A DNA stretch of 64,000 nt from Odontesthes bonariensis (lineage: Eukaryota; Chordata; Actinopteri; Atheriniformes; Atherinopsidae), in the NCBI RefSeq assembly GCF_027942865.1, contig NC_134522.1, positions 33,534,349-33,598,348 of the forward strand, given 5' to 3'. Below are positions 9,696 to 22,000 of the stretch, piece after piece (the stretch's first letter is position 1; each line of letters starts with the position of its first letter). The notes beneath the pieces were generated by a model. That model ran no database searches. It was not told the DNA's origin and saw nothing but the letters and a program-made list of their open reading frames with translations. A program made the position numbers and the translations under genes.

Positions 9696-12402
9696 TTCAA
9701 AATTCAATTCAATTCAAAAATACTTTATTTATCCCAGGGGGAAATGAAATGTTGATGTAACTCAATTAAATCAAGGAGTTATTATAGATGCTGATGGCTG
9801 TGGGCAGGAAAGATTTCCTGTAGCGGTCCATTTTGCATCCAAACTGAAGAAGCCTTTGACTGAAGAGACTCTGTTTTCCGATAACAGTCTCATGGAGAGG
9901 ATGTTCAGGGTTGTCCATAATTCTCTTGATTTTATGCAAAATCCTTATTTGCATTATTGTCTCCAGAGGTTCCACAGTTGTCCCCAGAACAGAACCAGCC
10001 TTCTTTATCAGGTTGTTGAGTCTTTTTAGGTCCCTGGTTCTGATGCTGCTGCCCCAACAGATGACGCAAGAGGAAATGACGCGCTAAACAACAGACTTGT
10101 AAAAGATCTGCAACATCTTGCTGCAAACCTTGAAGGACCTTAGCTTCCTCAAGAAGTACAGTCTGCTCTGTCCTTTCTTGTAGATGGCTTCACTGTTGTG
10201 TCTCCAGTCCAGTCTGTTGTCCACATGAACACCAAGGTATTTATATTCCTCAACCACCTCCACTTCTTCTCCCATGATGGAAACAGGGTTTGATCTGACC
10301 CTGTTTCTCCTGAAATCTACAATCATCTCCTTTGTTTTGTTAACATTCAAGATGAGATGATTGTTCCCACACCATGCCACAAAGCGGTCCACCAGCTCTC
10401 TGTACTCAGCTTCTTGTCCATCTCTGATACACCCGACAACTGCAGAGTCATCTGAATATTTCTGTAGATGACAGGAGTCTGACTTGTACTGGAAGTCTGA
10501 AGTGTACAGAGTGAAAAGGAATGGGGAGAGTACAGTCCCCTGTGGTGCTCCTGTGCTGCTGATCACCTGGTTAGACACACAATTCTTCAGTCTGACAAAC
10601 TGTGGTCTGTTTGTCAGGTAGTCATTAATCCAGGTGATTGTTGAGGCCTCCACCTGAGTCTTCTGGAGTTTCAGACGAAGCAGATCAGGCTGAATTGTGT
10701 TAAATGCACTGGAGAAATCAAAGAACATGATCCTCACAGTGCTGCCTGCTTTGTCCAGATGACAGTGGGTTTGTTGAAGCAGGTGTATGATAGCGTCTTC
10801 AACTCCAACTCCATGGCGATAAGCAAACTGCAGGGGGTCCTGATATGTGCTGGTTTGCTTACACAGGTGGGTCAACAGGAGTCTCTCCAGGACCTTCATG
10901 ATGTGGGATGTCAGGGCAACAGGTCTGTAGTCATTGATGTCTGAAGGGTGAGTTTTCTTTGGTACCGGAACCAGACAGGATGTCTTCCACAACAGTGGTA
11001 CCTTCTCTTGGGTCAAGCTGAGGTTGAAAAGGTGTTGCAGAATTCCACAGAGCTGCTCTGCACAGGCCTTCAGAACTCGGGGGCTGACACCATCTGGACC
11101 TGCAGCCTTGTTCCGGTTCAGTCTCTCCAACTGCCTCTTCACCTGACTTCTAGAAACAGAAAAGTGTGAGGGGGAGGCAAAGGGGACAGCAGCATCTCCT
11201 GATTGGGTTGAAGACAAACTAGTGGAAGCAGAAGAATCCATGACTGAGGTGGAGGTGGAGATGTTACAGGAAAGCTGTGGATCAGAGGAGGGTGGGATGT
11301 CTCTTTGGCTGGGAACAGGAGGGGAGGATGGTGAGCTTGTTCCTGAACTGAACCTGTTGAAGAATGTGTTCAGCTCATTTGCTCTGTCCAGACTTCCATC
11401 CATCCGATCCTCCCTCTGTTTAAGGCCTGTGATCTTCTTCATTCCTGACCACACATCTCTGATATTGTTCCTCTGCAGTTTACTCTCAAGCTTCTTTCTA
11501 TACACCTACTTGCTCTCTCTGATCTTGACTTTGAGCTGCTTCTGTATACTCCTCAGTAACTCCCTGTCTCGCACCCTAAAGGCTCTTTTTTTCTTGTTTA
11601 ATAGTTCCTTTAGCTCACTGGTGATCCAGGGTTTGTTATTAGGGAAGCATCTCACTGTTCTGGTGGGGATGGTGTTGTCCACACAGAAGTTTATATAGTC
11701 AGTCACACATTCAGTCATGGCATTGATGTCCTCTCCATGTGGCTTACAAAGAGAAATCCAATCAGTTGCTTCAAAACAACCCTGTAAGGCTTCTTCAGCT
11801 TCCTGTGACCACTTTCTAACAGTCCTTTTTGTGACAGGTAGTCTCTGGACAAGGGGTTTATATGCTGAATAGAGAAAAACAAGGTTGTGATCTGATTTAC
11901 CCAGGGGAGGTCTTGATTTGGAAAAGTATGAATCCTTGACATTTGTTTAAAACAAATCCAATGTCTTGTTTTCTCTGGTAGAGCAGCTGACAAACTGTTG
12001 AAAAGTTGGCAGTGTAGCAGAGAGTGAGGCATGATTAAAATCACCAGATATTGCCACAAAAGAATTGGGGTGTTGTGTCTGTATCTTAGCAACAACGGAA
12101 CTGATGACATCACATGCGGTGTCGGCAACAGCTGAGGGTGGAATGTAAACAGCCACCAAAACAACACTGGTGAACTCTCTTGGCAAATAATATGGACGAA
12201 AACTTACTGCCAATAGTTCAATGTCAGGACTGCAGAGACGACTCTTCACAGTAACATGTCCTGGGTGACACCATCTGTTGTTGACAAGCACTGCCAATCC
12301 ACCCCCTTTCCTTTTCCTGCTACTCTTTAAATCTCGATCTGCTCGTACAGTCAGGAAGCCCGGCAGAGAGACGCTGGAGTCGGGGATATGATCCTGCAAT
12401 AA
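9696..12402 (-). mobile_element. Inverted CR1/L2-clade LINE (inner element of a nested pair)
   Basis: One minus-strand frame runs from 12399 to 9766, broken only by three in-frame stops (11949-11947 TAA, 11508-11506 TAG, 10086-10084 TAG) and by no frameshift. It holds most of the endonuclease (LPGFLTVRADRD, RKRKGGGLAVLVNNRW, SGDFNHASL), the linker (PNNKPWITSELKELLNKKKR) and a full reverse-transcriptase palm: motif A FFDFSSAFNTI, motif B GAPQGTVLSPFLFTLYTSDF, motif C YSDDSAVV. It ends in RSFLPTAISIYNNSLI. The 3' tail (AATAAAGTATTTTTGAATTG in the minus sense) ends in ATTCAA repeats near 9697. The 5' end is truncated within the endonuclease and abuts telomere-like repeats. Confidence 0.85.
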
Positions 12403-12420
12403 CTAACCCTAACCCTAACC
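12403..12420. repeat. Interstitial telomere-like repeat at a LINE junction
   Basis: CTAACCCTAACCCTAACC, three copies of the vertebrate telomere unit, lies exactly between the truncated 5' end of the inner LINE and the resumed codon ATG of the outer LINE. Confidence 0.9.
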
Positions 12421-13776
12421 ATGAAGACCTTGGAGAGACTCCTTGTTCGTCGCATGAGATTGCAGGTTGCTGAGGCTCTTGATCCCCTCCAGTTTGCCTA
12501 CCAGAAACACATAGGAGTGGAAGACGCGATTCTGTACATGTTGCATCGGGCATATGCTTATCTGGATGTGCCTGGTTCATATGTGAGAGTCATGTTCTTT
12601 GACTTCTCCAGTGCCTTCAACACCATACGGCCTCCCATACTGAAAGACAAGCTGCTCGGTAAGGGTGTGGCCCCCTCCCTGACATCATGGATTATAGACT
12701 ACTTGTCTGCCAGACCACAGTATGTCAGGATGGGGAAATGTGTTTCTGGAACACTGGAATGCAGTACTGGGGCTCCCCAGGGTACTGTTTTGGCTCCTTT
12801 TCTTTTCACCCTGTACACATCAGACTTCAGGTACAACTCAGAGTCCTGCCACATACAGAAGTATTCTGATGATACGGCTGTTGTGGCATGTGTGCGCGGT
12901 GGACAGGAGAAGGAGTACAGGGACCTTGTGGAGGCCTTTACTGACTGGAGCAAAAAGAACTGTTTACTCCTGAACACCACCAAAACCAAAGAGCTGGTGG
13001 TGGACTTCAGGAGATCTAAAACCCCATACCAGTCAGTCTGCATTGATGGAGGGGAGATAGAGACTGTTCAGACCTGCAAATACCTGGGGGTGGTGCTGGA
13101 TAATAAACTGGAGTGGTCTGCCAACATAAACGCAGTGTGCAGGAGGGGCCAGAGCCGTCTCTTTTTCCTGAGACGGCTCAGGTCCTTCAATGTCTGCAGT
13201 GATATGATGTGCATGTTTTATCACACTATCATTGAGAGTGAACTGTTCTATGCTGCTGTCAGCTGGGGGAGTTGCACTACAGACAGAAACTGGAGGCGCC
13301 TGGACAAACTGGTGAAAAAGGCTGGTTCGGTTGTAGGCAGAAGGCTGGACCCTCTCGGTGCTGTGGTGGAGAAACGGATGAGGAGGAAGTTAGATTCTGT
13401 GGTGGAGAATAATAAACATCCTCTCCACAGCATCCTGACAGGACAGAGGAGCAGCTGCAGTGAGAGGCTCATCTCTCTGCGCTGCAGGACTGAGAGCTTC
13501 AGGAGGTCCTTTGTTCCCACAGCCATAAGGCTTTTTAACAGTGACTGCTGAGTTCTTCTCAAATTGATTGATTGATTTTTATTTATTTGTTTATTTTGCC
13601 ATTTAGTCATTTATTATTATTTAGTTAGTAGTAGTATTACTATTGTTGTTTTATTGTTGTTAATTCAATCATTGTAAATATTTAAAAAAAAATGTTGAGC
13701 TACTTGACGAATTTGAATTTCCCCCATTGGGGGATAAATAAAGTATTTTTCTATTCTATTTCTATTCTATTTCTAA
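12421..13776 (+). mobile_element. CR1/L2-clade LINE, 3' half (outer element resumed)
   Basis: Frame 12421-13551 is open for 376 codons. It carries the reverse-transcriptase motifs FFDFSSAFNTI, GAPQGTVLAPFLFTLYTSDF and YSDDTAVV, and ends in the family-typical RRSFVPTAIRLFNSDC. Codon ATC at 9692-9694 and ATG at 12421 join without loss of a codon, which shows this is the continuation of the 7.6-kb element. The 3' UTR ends GGGGGATAAATAAAGTATTT followed by TCTATTCTATT units up to about 13776. Confidence 0.9.
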
Positions 13777-13848
13777 AGGCATCATAGTTGTCACAATAAT
13801 TTGTTTCAAAATGTTCCACAAATTTTCTGTTGGGAAATGGTCAGGCAG
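13774..13848. repeat. Dispersed repeat copy B (see 2946-3018)
   Basis: This is a near-exact copy of 2946-3018, starting immediately after the 3' tail of the outer LINE. The 13.85-14.2 kb sequence downstream has no match near copy A and no recognised protein. Confidence 0.75.
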
Positions 13849-14209
13849 GCCTCAGGCAGACCAGTCCGCTACCTCAGATGACCTTCTGCAGCCATCCCTT
13901 TGTACCACGTGCAGAATGTGGTTTTGCATTGTGTTGTTGGAGAATGCAAACCATGCAAAAACAATGCAAAAGAACCCCTGGCAAAGAAAAGGATGAGTGA
14001 GAGTTCTAGAATGTTGCCACACCAGAGTAGCAGCGTGCTGCAGTAGCTCTGAACTCACTGTATCCTTTGCATCTTCTTTAGATTTTCTACACAGATTTTT
14101 AAAACGTTTTTCTATTCTGGTTTGGATGCTGTCTTGCTGGAATGATTTCTGCTCATAACATATCAAATTCACCACTAAATCAGCCCTTTTCCACCTCAAA
14201 AACATTTCG

Positions 14210-14600
14210 AGACTCCGGCATCACTCGCTGATGCTGATGCCCAAACCCTCATTCACGCATTCATAACATCATGCCTTTCTTACTGTCATGGAGTCCTGTC
14301 TGGGGTGCCCAACAAAGCCCCCGACGGGCTCCGATATGTCCAGAACTCTGCTGCCAGGGTTCTCACATTTAGTCCGAGCAACACATCACTCTACGTCTCA
14401 TCTATCTCCACTGGCTCCCAATCAAAAACCATATTCACTTTAAGATCCTCCTTCTCTCTCACAAATAAAATCACTGACTTGCTCCTCAGAACCTCACTGC
14501 CCCCCTCCAGCCACACACCACCCCACGCACCAGACTGTTGATGCAGGAGCTTTCAGTGCCACGGCCCTAATACTCTGGAATTCGTTACTCGCTGTCAGGG
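14210..14600 (+). pseudogene. LINE (L2-like) reverse-transcriptase C-terminal fragment
   Basis: Plus-strand frames read DAQTLIHAFITSCLSYCHGVLSGVP, then QNSAARVLTF and further residues, with frame breaks. This matches the C-terminal section shared by L2/Maui-type LINEs (HAFI.SRLDYCN.LL..L, QNAAARVL). Both ends are truncated. Confidence 0.65.
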
Positions 14601-14689
14601 TTGAGCAGTTTAGGTTTGTGTCCTTGCCCTATATGCATTAAAATTCCTCCAGATTCCTTAAATTATTTACTGACACGGTGTACTATACC

Positions 14690-14930
14690 AGGCATGGGCA
14701 ACCTGCGGCTCCGGAGCCGCATGTGGCTTTTTCATGCCTCTTCTGCAGCTCCCTGTGGCTTTGGAAAATAAGTTCTGAGTATTTCATTTAAATGTTAGTC
14801 TAGTTAGTTTGTTAGTCTTTTTTATTTAAAAGTAACCTTCAACCCGGCATCAAAAGGGTTTTGTGGCTCCCGGTGTTTTCTTTTCTGTGGGAAAAAGGTC
14901 CAAATGGCTCTTTCAGTGTTTAAGGTTGCC
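14690..14930. mobile_element. Short hAT-like nonautonomous element
   Basis: GGGCAACCTGCGGCTCCGGA opens the segment and GGCTCTTTCAGTG..AAGGTTGCC closes it, giving short inverted ends. The GCGGCTC-rich terminus is common in vertebrate hAT MITEs. It holds no reading frame. The family assignment is tentative. Confidence 0.45.
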
Positions 14931-15135
14931 AAACAGCAAATGTGAATGTGGGAGCATTGAAACAGTCAGGCACATCCTTATTGAGTGAAAGAGGTACACT
15001 GATCACAGAGGAGCTTGGCTCAACTGGAGCAACTGTCTCCAATGTGCACACACTTCTGAATCTAGATAGCTGGACCAAAACAAAGAAACTATTGCGATAT
15101 TTACACAGTGTCAATCTATTTAAGATAATATAGGA
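14931..15135 (+). pseudogene. LINE C-terminal zinc-knuckle fragment
   Basis: A plus-strand frame shows KCECGSIETVRHILIE then KRYTDHRG, with a stop where the final cysteine would be. It then changes frame to LLNLDSWTKTKKLLRYLHSVNLF and a stop. The C.CG..ET..H.L..C..Y pattern closes several LINE ORFs. It is frameshifted and truncated. Confidence 0.5.
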
Positions 15136-15882
15136 ACCTGGGAATGATGGTCCGTATCTCGCTGGCTTTTTACCATCTAAAAAACATTGCCAGAATCAAA
15201 GGAATAGTGTCTAAACCAGACTTAGAAAGACTAATCCATGCGTTTGTCTCCAGCAGGTTAGACTACTGTAACGGCCTGCTCACTGGGCTCTAAACGGGCT
15301 GTAAGACAGCTGCAGTACATCCAGAACGCTGCTGCTCGAGTCCTGACTAGAACCAGGAAATACCACCATATTAGTCCAGTGCTCAGGTCTCTGCACTGGC
15401 TTCCTGTCGCTCAGAGAATAGATTTTAAAACAGCTCTGCTTGTGTACAAGTCTCTTCATGGTCAAGCGCCAAAGTACATCTCTGACATGTTAGAGCCATA
15501 TGAACCACCTCGGACACTGAGAACCTCAGGGAGGGGTCTCCTGCTGGGGCCCAGAGTCAGGTGAGGCTGCGTTTCAGTTTGATGCTCCTAACATCTGGAA
15601 CAGCCTTCCAGAAGATGTGAGACAGGCCTCAACTCTGACAAGGTTGAAATCCAGGCTGAAAACAGTTCTATTTAGCTGTGCATATGACACCTGTAAGTAT
15701 TTTATCTGCACTCTTCACTTTTAAATTAATTAATTAATGATTTTTTTAATGGGTTTTTTATTTTTTATTTATTTTTAATGATTTTATTGCCTTCTTGTAA
15801 TTTCATGTAGCTGTAAAGCACTTTGAATTACCTTGTGTACGAATTGTGCTCTATAAATAAAATTGCCTAGCCTTGCCTTGTT
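15136..15882 (+). pseudogene. L2/Maui-type LINE 3' end
   Basis: Degraded frames read NIARIKGIVSKPDLERLIHA, then RLDYCNGLLTGL, then (15379-15564) LRSLHWLPVAQRIDFKTALL and further residues. After the ORF come GTAAAGCACTTTGAATTACC and a 3' terminus made of TTGCC units near 15858-15882. The 5'-truncated copy ends only about 160 bp before the eapp start codon. Confidence 0.8.
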
Positions 15883-16041
15883 CAATCAAAAGAAGACTGA
15901 CTTGGATGATAATGAACAGTAGATGGCAGAAGTGCGCCATTGATGCGTCTATCCTACCGAAGCAAAAGAAGAAGATTCAGTTGCAAGTTGGTTATTTACC
16001 AGCATCTCGTGCTCTAACATTTTAACTTTTTCGTGGTTAAA

Positions 16042-19000
16042 ATGAACGGGCTTTGTAAATCACCGGAGTTTGATTCATATGAGATCGATGAGCAGAGTGA
16101 CGAGGAGCGATCTGAAAGCAGGTAGGAAGTCCATTGAAGTATGTGAAAGCTTTTAGAAAACAGGTAGCTTTAGCTGAATGCTAGCTGAATGCTAACACAA
16201 CATAAACAAATCGAATATAGCCCACACAGTTGTGGCAGAACTATTAGGTCTCTTATACAGCAAACTGAGAACATTTCTTCCCCACAGGCGACAGCTTAAA
16301 GTTCCAGCTTGTGAGGAAGTAACTCTGAAGTCGAACAGATATTTTTACGTCGGTAACTGTTAAATGAAATGCGACATTAGAGAGATGGTCACGTAACCTC
16401 GCTGTGTGTGCTTACGCCTCAGTGGTCACCAGTTCATTTAGCTGCTTTCTTCATTCTCAATACTTAACTGGTCGTAAATTGGATGTGAAATATCTGTAAG
16501 ACCTACAAACACGTCGTGGTATATATATATTTTAAATAAACTTTATCTATCTTCACAATATCACAGTAACAGTAGTCATGAAAGAAATAGTGTACAGTAA
16601 TGAACAAAGGACATAAAATGAAAGAAGAACATAGTTAAAAAATACAACGATAGAAAACTGTTAGAATAGAAGAGAGAAAAAAAGGGGAAAAAAATTACAC
16701 AAGGAAATGCGAGTTACAAAAATAAGTTATAGTCTTTCCAAATACTTACTGTTTTTATAGCCTTTTTGTGAATTGAATTCGAGATTGAGTCAAGATACAA
16801 TTTTACATCTATTACAAAGAGGTCAAAAAGTGGTTTCCTGTGCATTATTTTACTTTTATGAATATAAAATTTAGCAAGCAACAATATTAGATTGATAAGG
16901 TATGTGGGAACACGTCATGGTATATATAGTTGGTGTTTCTTAACAACTGACGTAGCTACCAGCTAGTTAAGGTGGACGCAGGTGAAGCCATAGCATCGCT
17001 CCTCTTCTCACTCGAGCTGCTACACTGAAGGCTGTGCACTGGTCTGGTTATTACCATTACATAATCGACATGTTTCTGCTCTCCCAAGTACCATCGTTTA
17101 ATAACGTAAATGTATACTAAATGCTGTGATTAATGGTACTCATGAATCGCTATAAGCTACGCTGTGTACATTTCCATAGGAAACCGTTGTTTACCAAGCA
17201 TCAGCTGCTACCTTTTACACTACACTGCTAAACTATTTCCATCTTGGATTAGTATAGTAACTGTATCTATGCAGAAAGCTATAACTAGACCATCCTCTAT
17301 GACTATCAAATCAAATTTATTTATATAGCACATTTCATGTACAAACAATTCAAAGTGCTTTACATAAAATAAAAGCATTGCAGCAGGGAGTGGAAGAAGC
17401 ATTAAAATACATAAAAGAATATAAAGAGGAACAAATAAAATCATTTAAATGAATTTAAAAACAAGCAACAGTCAAGATAAGTTAAAAGATACCGTGCAGA
17501 TTTCATGCATAGACACATGAGAAAAGAAATGTTTTTAACCTGGATTTAAAAATGTCTACATTTGGTGAAAGTTTAAGACTATGACAGCTTCATTAAATTT
17601 GCGTTTATTGCTTGAAATGATATAAGGTTTCCCAGGTTTGGATGACAGGTAACGTAAAGACACAGTAACTCCCCACAGCCAGCATGACAACGTGTCCTTG
17701 CCCAACATACAAATGTACAGAAACAAGACTAGCAGCTTATCTCCCCTGAACAGCGGTGTTGAGCAGTTTCAGAAGGGGTCAGACAAAAGCCACTGTAAAG
17801 CACATAAACAAACAGGTTTCTTGATCTAAGGCTGGCTCATACATCTTTATAAAGGCTCGTGTATACTTCGCAGCAGTGTGTCGCAGTGAGCTTGTCGCAG
17901 ACACGACGCAGTTATTTTTGATTTATGCCTTGAAGCGCTGTCTGCGCTATGTTAATCCCACGCCACAATGCAAGAGGGACAATCACGAACAAGGTAGGAT
18001 TGTGGGTGTTACGGTTAGGGAGGTCATTAAACAACAATGGCGACTGGACGAATGCGCACTTTGAGATGCAGCTGATCGATCTAGAAATAGAAGAAATATT
18101 GCTACTACTGGAGCTGGCAGAGAGGCGAAAGAATCGTCACGGTTAGCACGGTTAGCGTCAGCCGGTTAGCAAACCGGAAATACGCATAGTGTAGAGCGGA
18201 TGTAGAGTTGACCAATCAGAGGCCTCCTTTTTCTCCTCCCTGCGGCGATGTCTGCGGCACTGTCTGCAGTGAGTTACAATTTTGAGGAGGTGCACCAGAG
18301 TGTCTGCGTAGTGTCTGCGTTAACTGCGACACACACGCAGACGACCTGGTTTCCGAGTATAAATCAGGCTTAAGACCCCCAAAATTGTCTTTAAATGGTT
18401 AAAAAGGGCGTAATATGTCACATTTGAACCCCAAGCTGATCCGATCGATTTGCTATTGTGTACTTTGAAGTATTTGATAAAGTTTTGGCCTTTTTCTGTC
18501 AGATTCAATACTGGATGTTCCAACTGCTCTTTGCTACAAAAAGAACAAACATGAAAGAAAGTGGGCTTTCAGTAAATGTGAACAAAAGGGTTTTTAGTTT
18601 CTTCTTCTTCTTCTTCTTCTTCTTCTTCTTCTTCTTCTTCTTCTTCTCCATTTTCAAAACACTTAAAGGACAAGACCGTTTTTTTGACATTGGGCCCTTG
18701 ATTTCACATTATAACATGATGTTCTACTCACCCCTGCTTGTTGTTGGTCATTTGGAGCTGTTCCGAAGATATTCGAGAGGCGTCTGGCTGCTCTCTTGAG
18801 ATATTCGGCCATGAAACGGTTTCCTATGGGCAACGTTATACAGGCACAAACTATGCTTTTTATAATTTATTAATTACTGTACACTAGCACTGATAACGTG
18901 GAGGTGCGTCGCTTACTTAAAAAAATCCGGGTTACTGTAATTTTGATTTTTTTTTTGTCGTAAAGTGGGTATACTGACGTCATCGTCGTGCTACTACCAC

Positions 19001-22000
19001 AGACAGCCCACAGACCTGCTGCCTATTTATTCATTCGGCTAAAATTCAATTGCTCAAAAATGACATTCGAATATTCGTTTGAAAAAAAATCACGAATTCG
19101 AACTATTCGAATATCTGGTTGCCCATTTTACACATTTGCCGTGTAGCCCATATACGGCAATAATGCAGCAAAAACATAGTTAAAATCAGATCATTAAATC
19201 ATCATATATAGCCTATATAATATTACAATTCAATAACGCACACATATAATCATGAAAAAAGCTTATTACCGATCACTGTAGCCCGGAGCCACAACTTTGT
19301 TTCGCTTGCATTTCACCACCACACCACCAAGCGCGCAAACCCTTGTAATCCGAAGAAGAAGATGTTACAAAGTAGCCTATGCTGCTACTGGTACTTCCTT
19401 GCTTTGACTACCCTTCGTAGAGAGAAAAAATGCATGCCTACGTTTTCCACTGTGCCAGCGAAACGACCTGCGCGACGTTCACTGTTCGGATTCACCATGA
19501 TAAAAAAGCCTCGGACTTTGCCGTTATCTCGAATGCTTGCTTGGTTGAATAATATGGGCCTATAAGCGCTGCTCAAAAACAGTTGTGAAAAAGAATTAAT
19601 AAATGTCCATGTCTGTTCATGGCAGTCTTGCACAGACAACCTCTCAAGTTAAACAAAAAGACAGGAACAAAGAATGATGCACACGTAGGATACAAGGGGA
19701 TTTGTCATGTGCAACCGTGGCTAAGCTGGGTTATACTCAAGGGAAAAAAAACTTTATAACCATCATCGCAAGCGGCACTGCTTTCCCTACATTTGCGGAA
19801 TGGGAAAGGGGCTTTTTGGCTCGCAATGACACAGACGAGTTAACAAAGATGAACAAACTGCGCCCGTGGTGCCTCACTGCCTTGTTGATTGATCAGTGGC
19901 GTGTCGCCAGGATTTTTGTCCACAGAAGCTAAATAAATCGGTTAATATTAATTTGTCGCTTGTACCGCGGGAGTGTTTTTTAACATTCGAATATTAATTT
20001 TCACGTTCGAATTCGCTTTTTGGGATACTATTCGAACTCGAATTCGAACTTCGAATATTCGTTGACAGCCCTAATGTGTATGTTATATGAACATGTGTGT
20101 ATGTATAACAACTAGGGGTGGGACGATATGCTTTGGTCACGATTAGATTGTATTATGATTCTATATTCGATTTGATATAATCAGTAATTGCAATTTTCTT
20201 CCTCCTTAAAAAACAAACAAGTTGAATCATACACTTCTAGAATGAATGTTGTTCCCATAAACAATGCACATCAGTCTGTATCAGTCAGTCCAGCAGCTGA
20301 CATTTATTTCAACTGAGACAAAAAGGTACTTAACATGAACAGCATTTTTTAAAGTTTACAGTTTACAAAATGAATTGAAATGTCCACACAGCACAAATAT
20401 GGGCTAGTTTTAACATAACTTAATGTAATAAATTGATGAAGTTTTTCTGGACACGGATATGTCGTACTATAATCGATTCAGGGGAGAAAAAAGCCCAAGC
20501 TGGTCCGATCGTTTTGCCATTGTGTACTTTGAAGTATTTGATAAAGTTTTGGCCTTTTTCTGTCAGATTCAATACTGGATGTTCCAACTGCTCTTTGCTA
20601 CAAAAAGAACAAACATGAAAGAAAGTGGGCTTTCAGTAAATGTGAACAAAAGGGTTTTTAGTTTCTTCTTCTTCTTCATTTTCAAAACACTTAATAAGAT
20701 GTATGTGAATATGAACATGCATATATCAATTCATGGAAATTTGTGATTTTGTTCAGAGAAAATGTCAAGGAAACGGTTTTAAATATTAGTTATAAATGAC
20801 AATCCAAATAAAGTCAGCAGGATTACAAAATTAATTGAAATGTCCACACAGCACAAATATGGGCTAGTTTTAACATAACTTAATGTAATGACGTAATGTA
20901 ACGTTGCCAATACACGTGTGACAAAATGAAGCTTAATTTGGAGAGTCACATGATTTTTTGCACGGTGACGCGAGGCATCGAAACGTCCTGCCGCGATACT
21001 TCTGCTTTGAAAGATACAATGTCGAGCTGTCTACTTCGAGCATAACAGCTCTAACGTTACTGAATTATAACACAGCAAGGAAGCTTAGATCAGTGCTGAG
21101 TGGCTGAAATTTTCATTCTGAATAAATAGCTTTTATAATGCATGTAAAACCAGCATTAAGTTTAATGAATAAAAAATAAATGCAAAAGTCCAAATAAAGG
21201 AATGGACGTTTTATTGGATGTGGATAAACCACTTCTTTGCTTGGTCTGTAAACTAAATTGTTAAAAAACGTCCAAATACAAGGACACCATCTCTCAGATT
21301 GGGTCGTGTGCTATGAATTGCATCTGCTTTTATTTTTTTAATGGCAATGGTCACCTTAAGAATTCATCAGAGCAAAGTCTTTCTCTGTTTTTCAGTTCGG
21401 ATGACGAATTAGATGTGCTGCTGAACGGAACTCCAGACCAGAAAAAGAAGCTCATTAGGGAGTATCTGACCGGGGAAAGTGAGTCATCCAGTGCGGATGA
21501 GTTCGACAAAGAAATGGAGGCAGAACTTACCTCCACCGTCAAGGCTAGGCAGGGGTCTTGGGGTCCAGGAGCAGGTATTGCCCATTGGCACTTGCCATGA
21601 AAAAGTCTTTTCAAAGTTATTTTTACTGATATAACATTACAATTAAGATGCAATATTAAACTGTTTTCTTAACTCAGATGTGGCAGCTTTTACAGTAGAT
21701 TATTAAATGAACTTTTTTTTCCATATGCTAATGAAATAATGTTTACCCTGAAACATTTAGTGTTTGCTGCTAAAGGGGCTCAAATCATTATGAACGTGAA
21801 GGACCAAAGGTTTCTTTAATGACTAATTAAAGAGTAAAATAATTCCTTAATTTAAAACTGCAATCAAACAACTGTCCTAAGAAAATCAAGTATGGAACAC
21901 AGCTGGAACAAGATATTCATGGTCAAGAGCAGAGGTATACAATATGTTCTGAGGAATGGGCTTCCCTCCTTAATTATGGAGTTTTCTCACCTGCGACACC

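Noticed and set aside
15917..15929. CAGTAGATGGCAG as a CTCF site upstream of eapp
   Set aside because: Only a partial match to the CTCF core. It needs ChIP data; by eye it is not better than chance.
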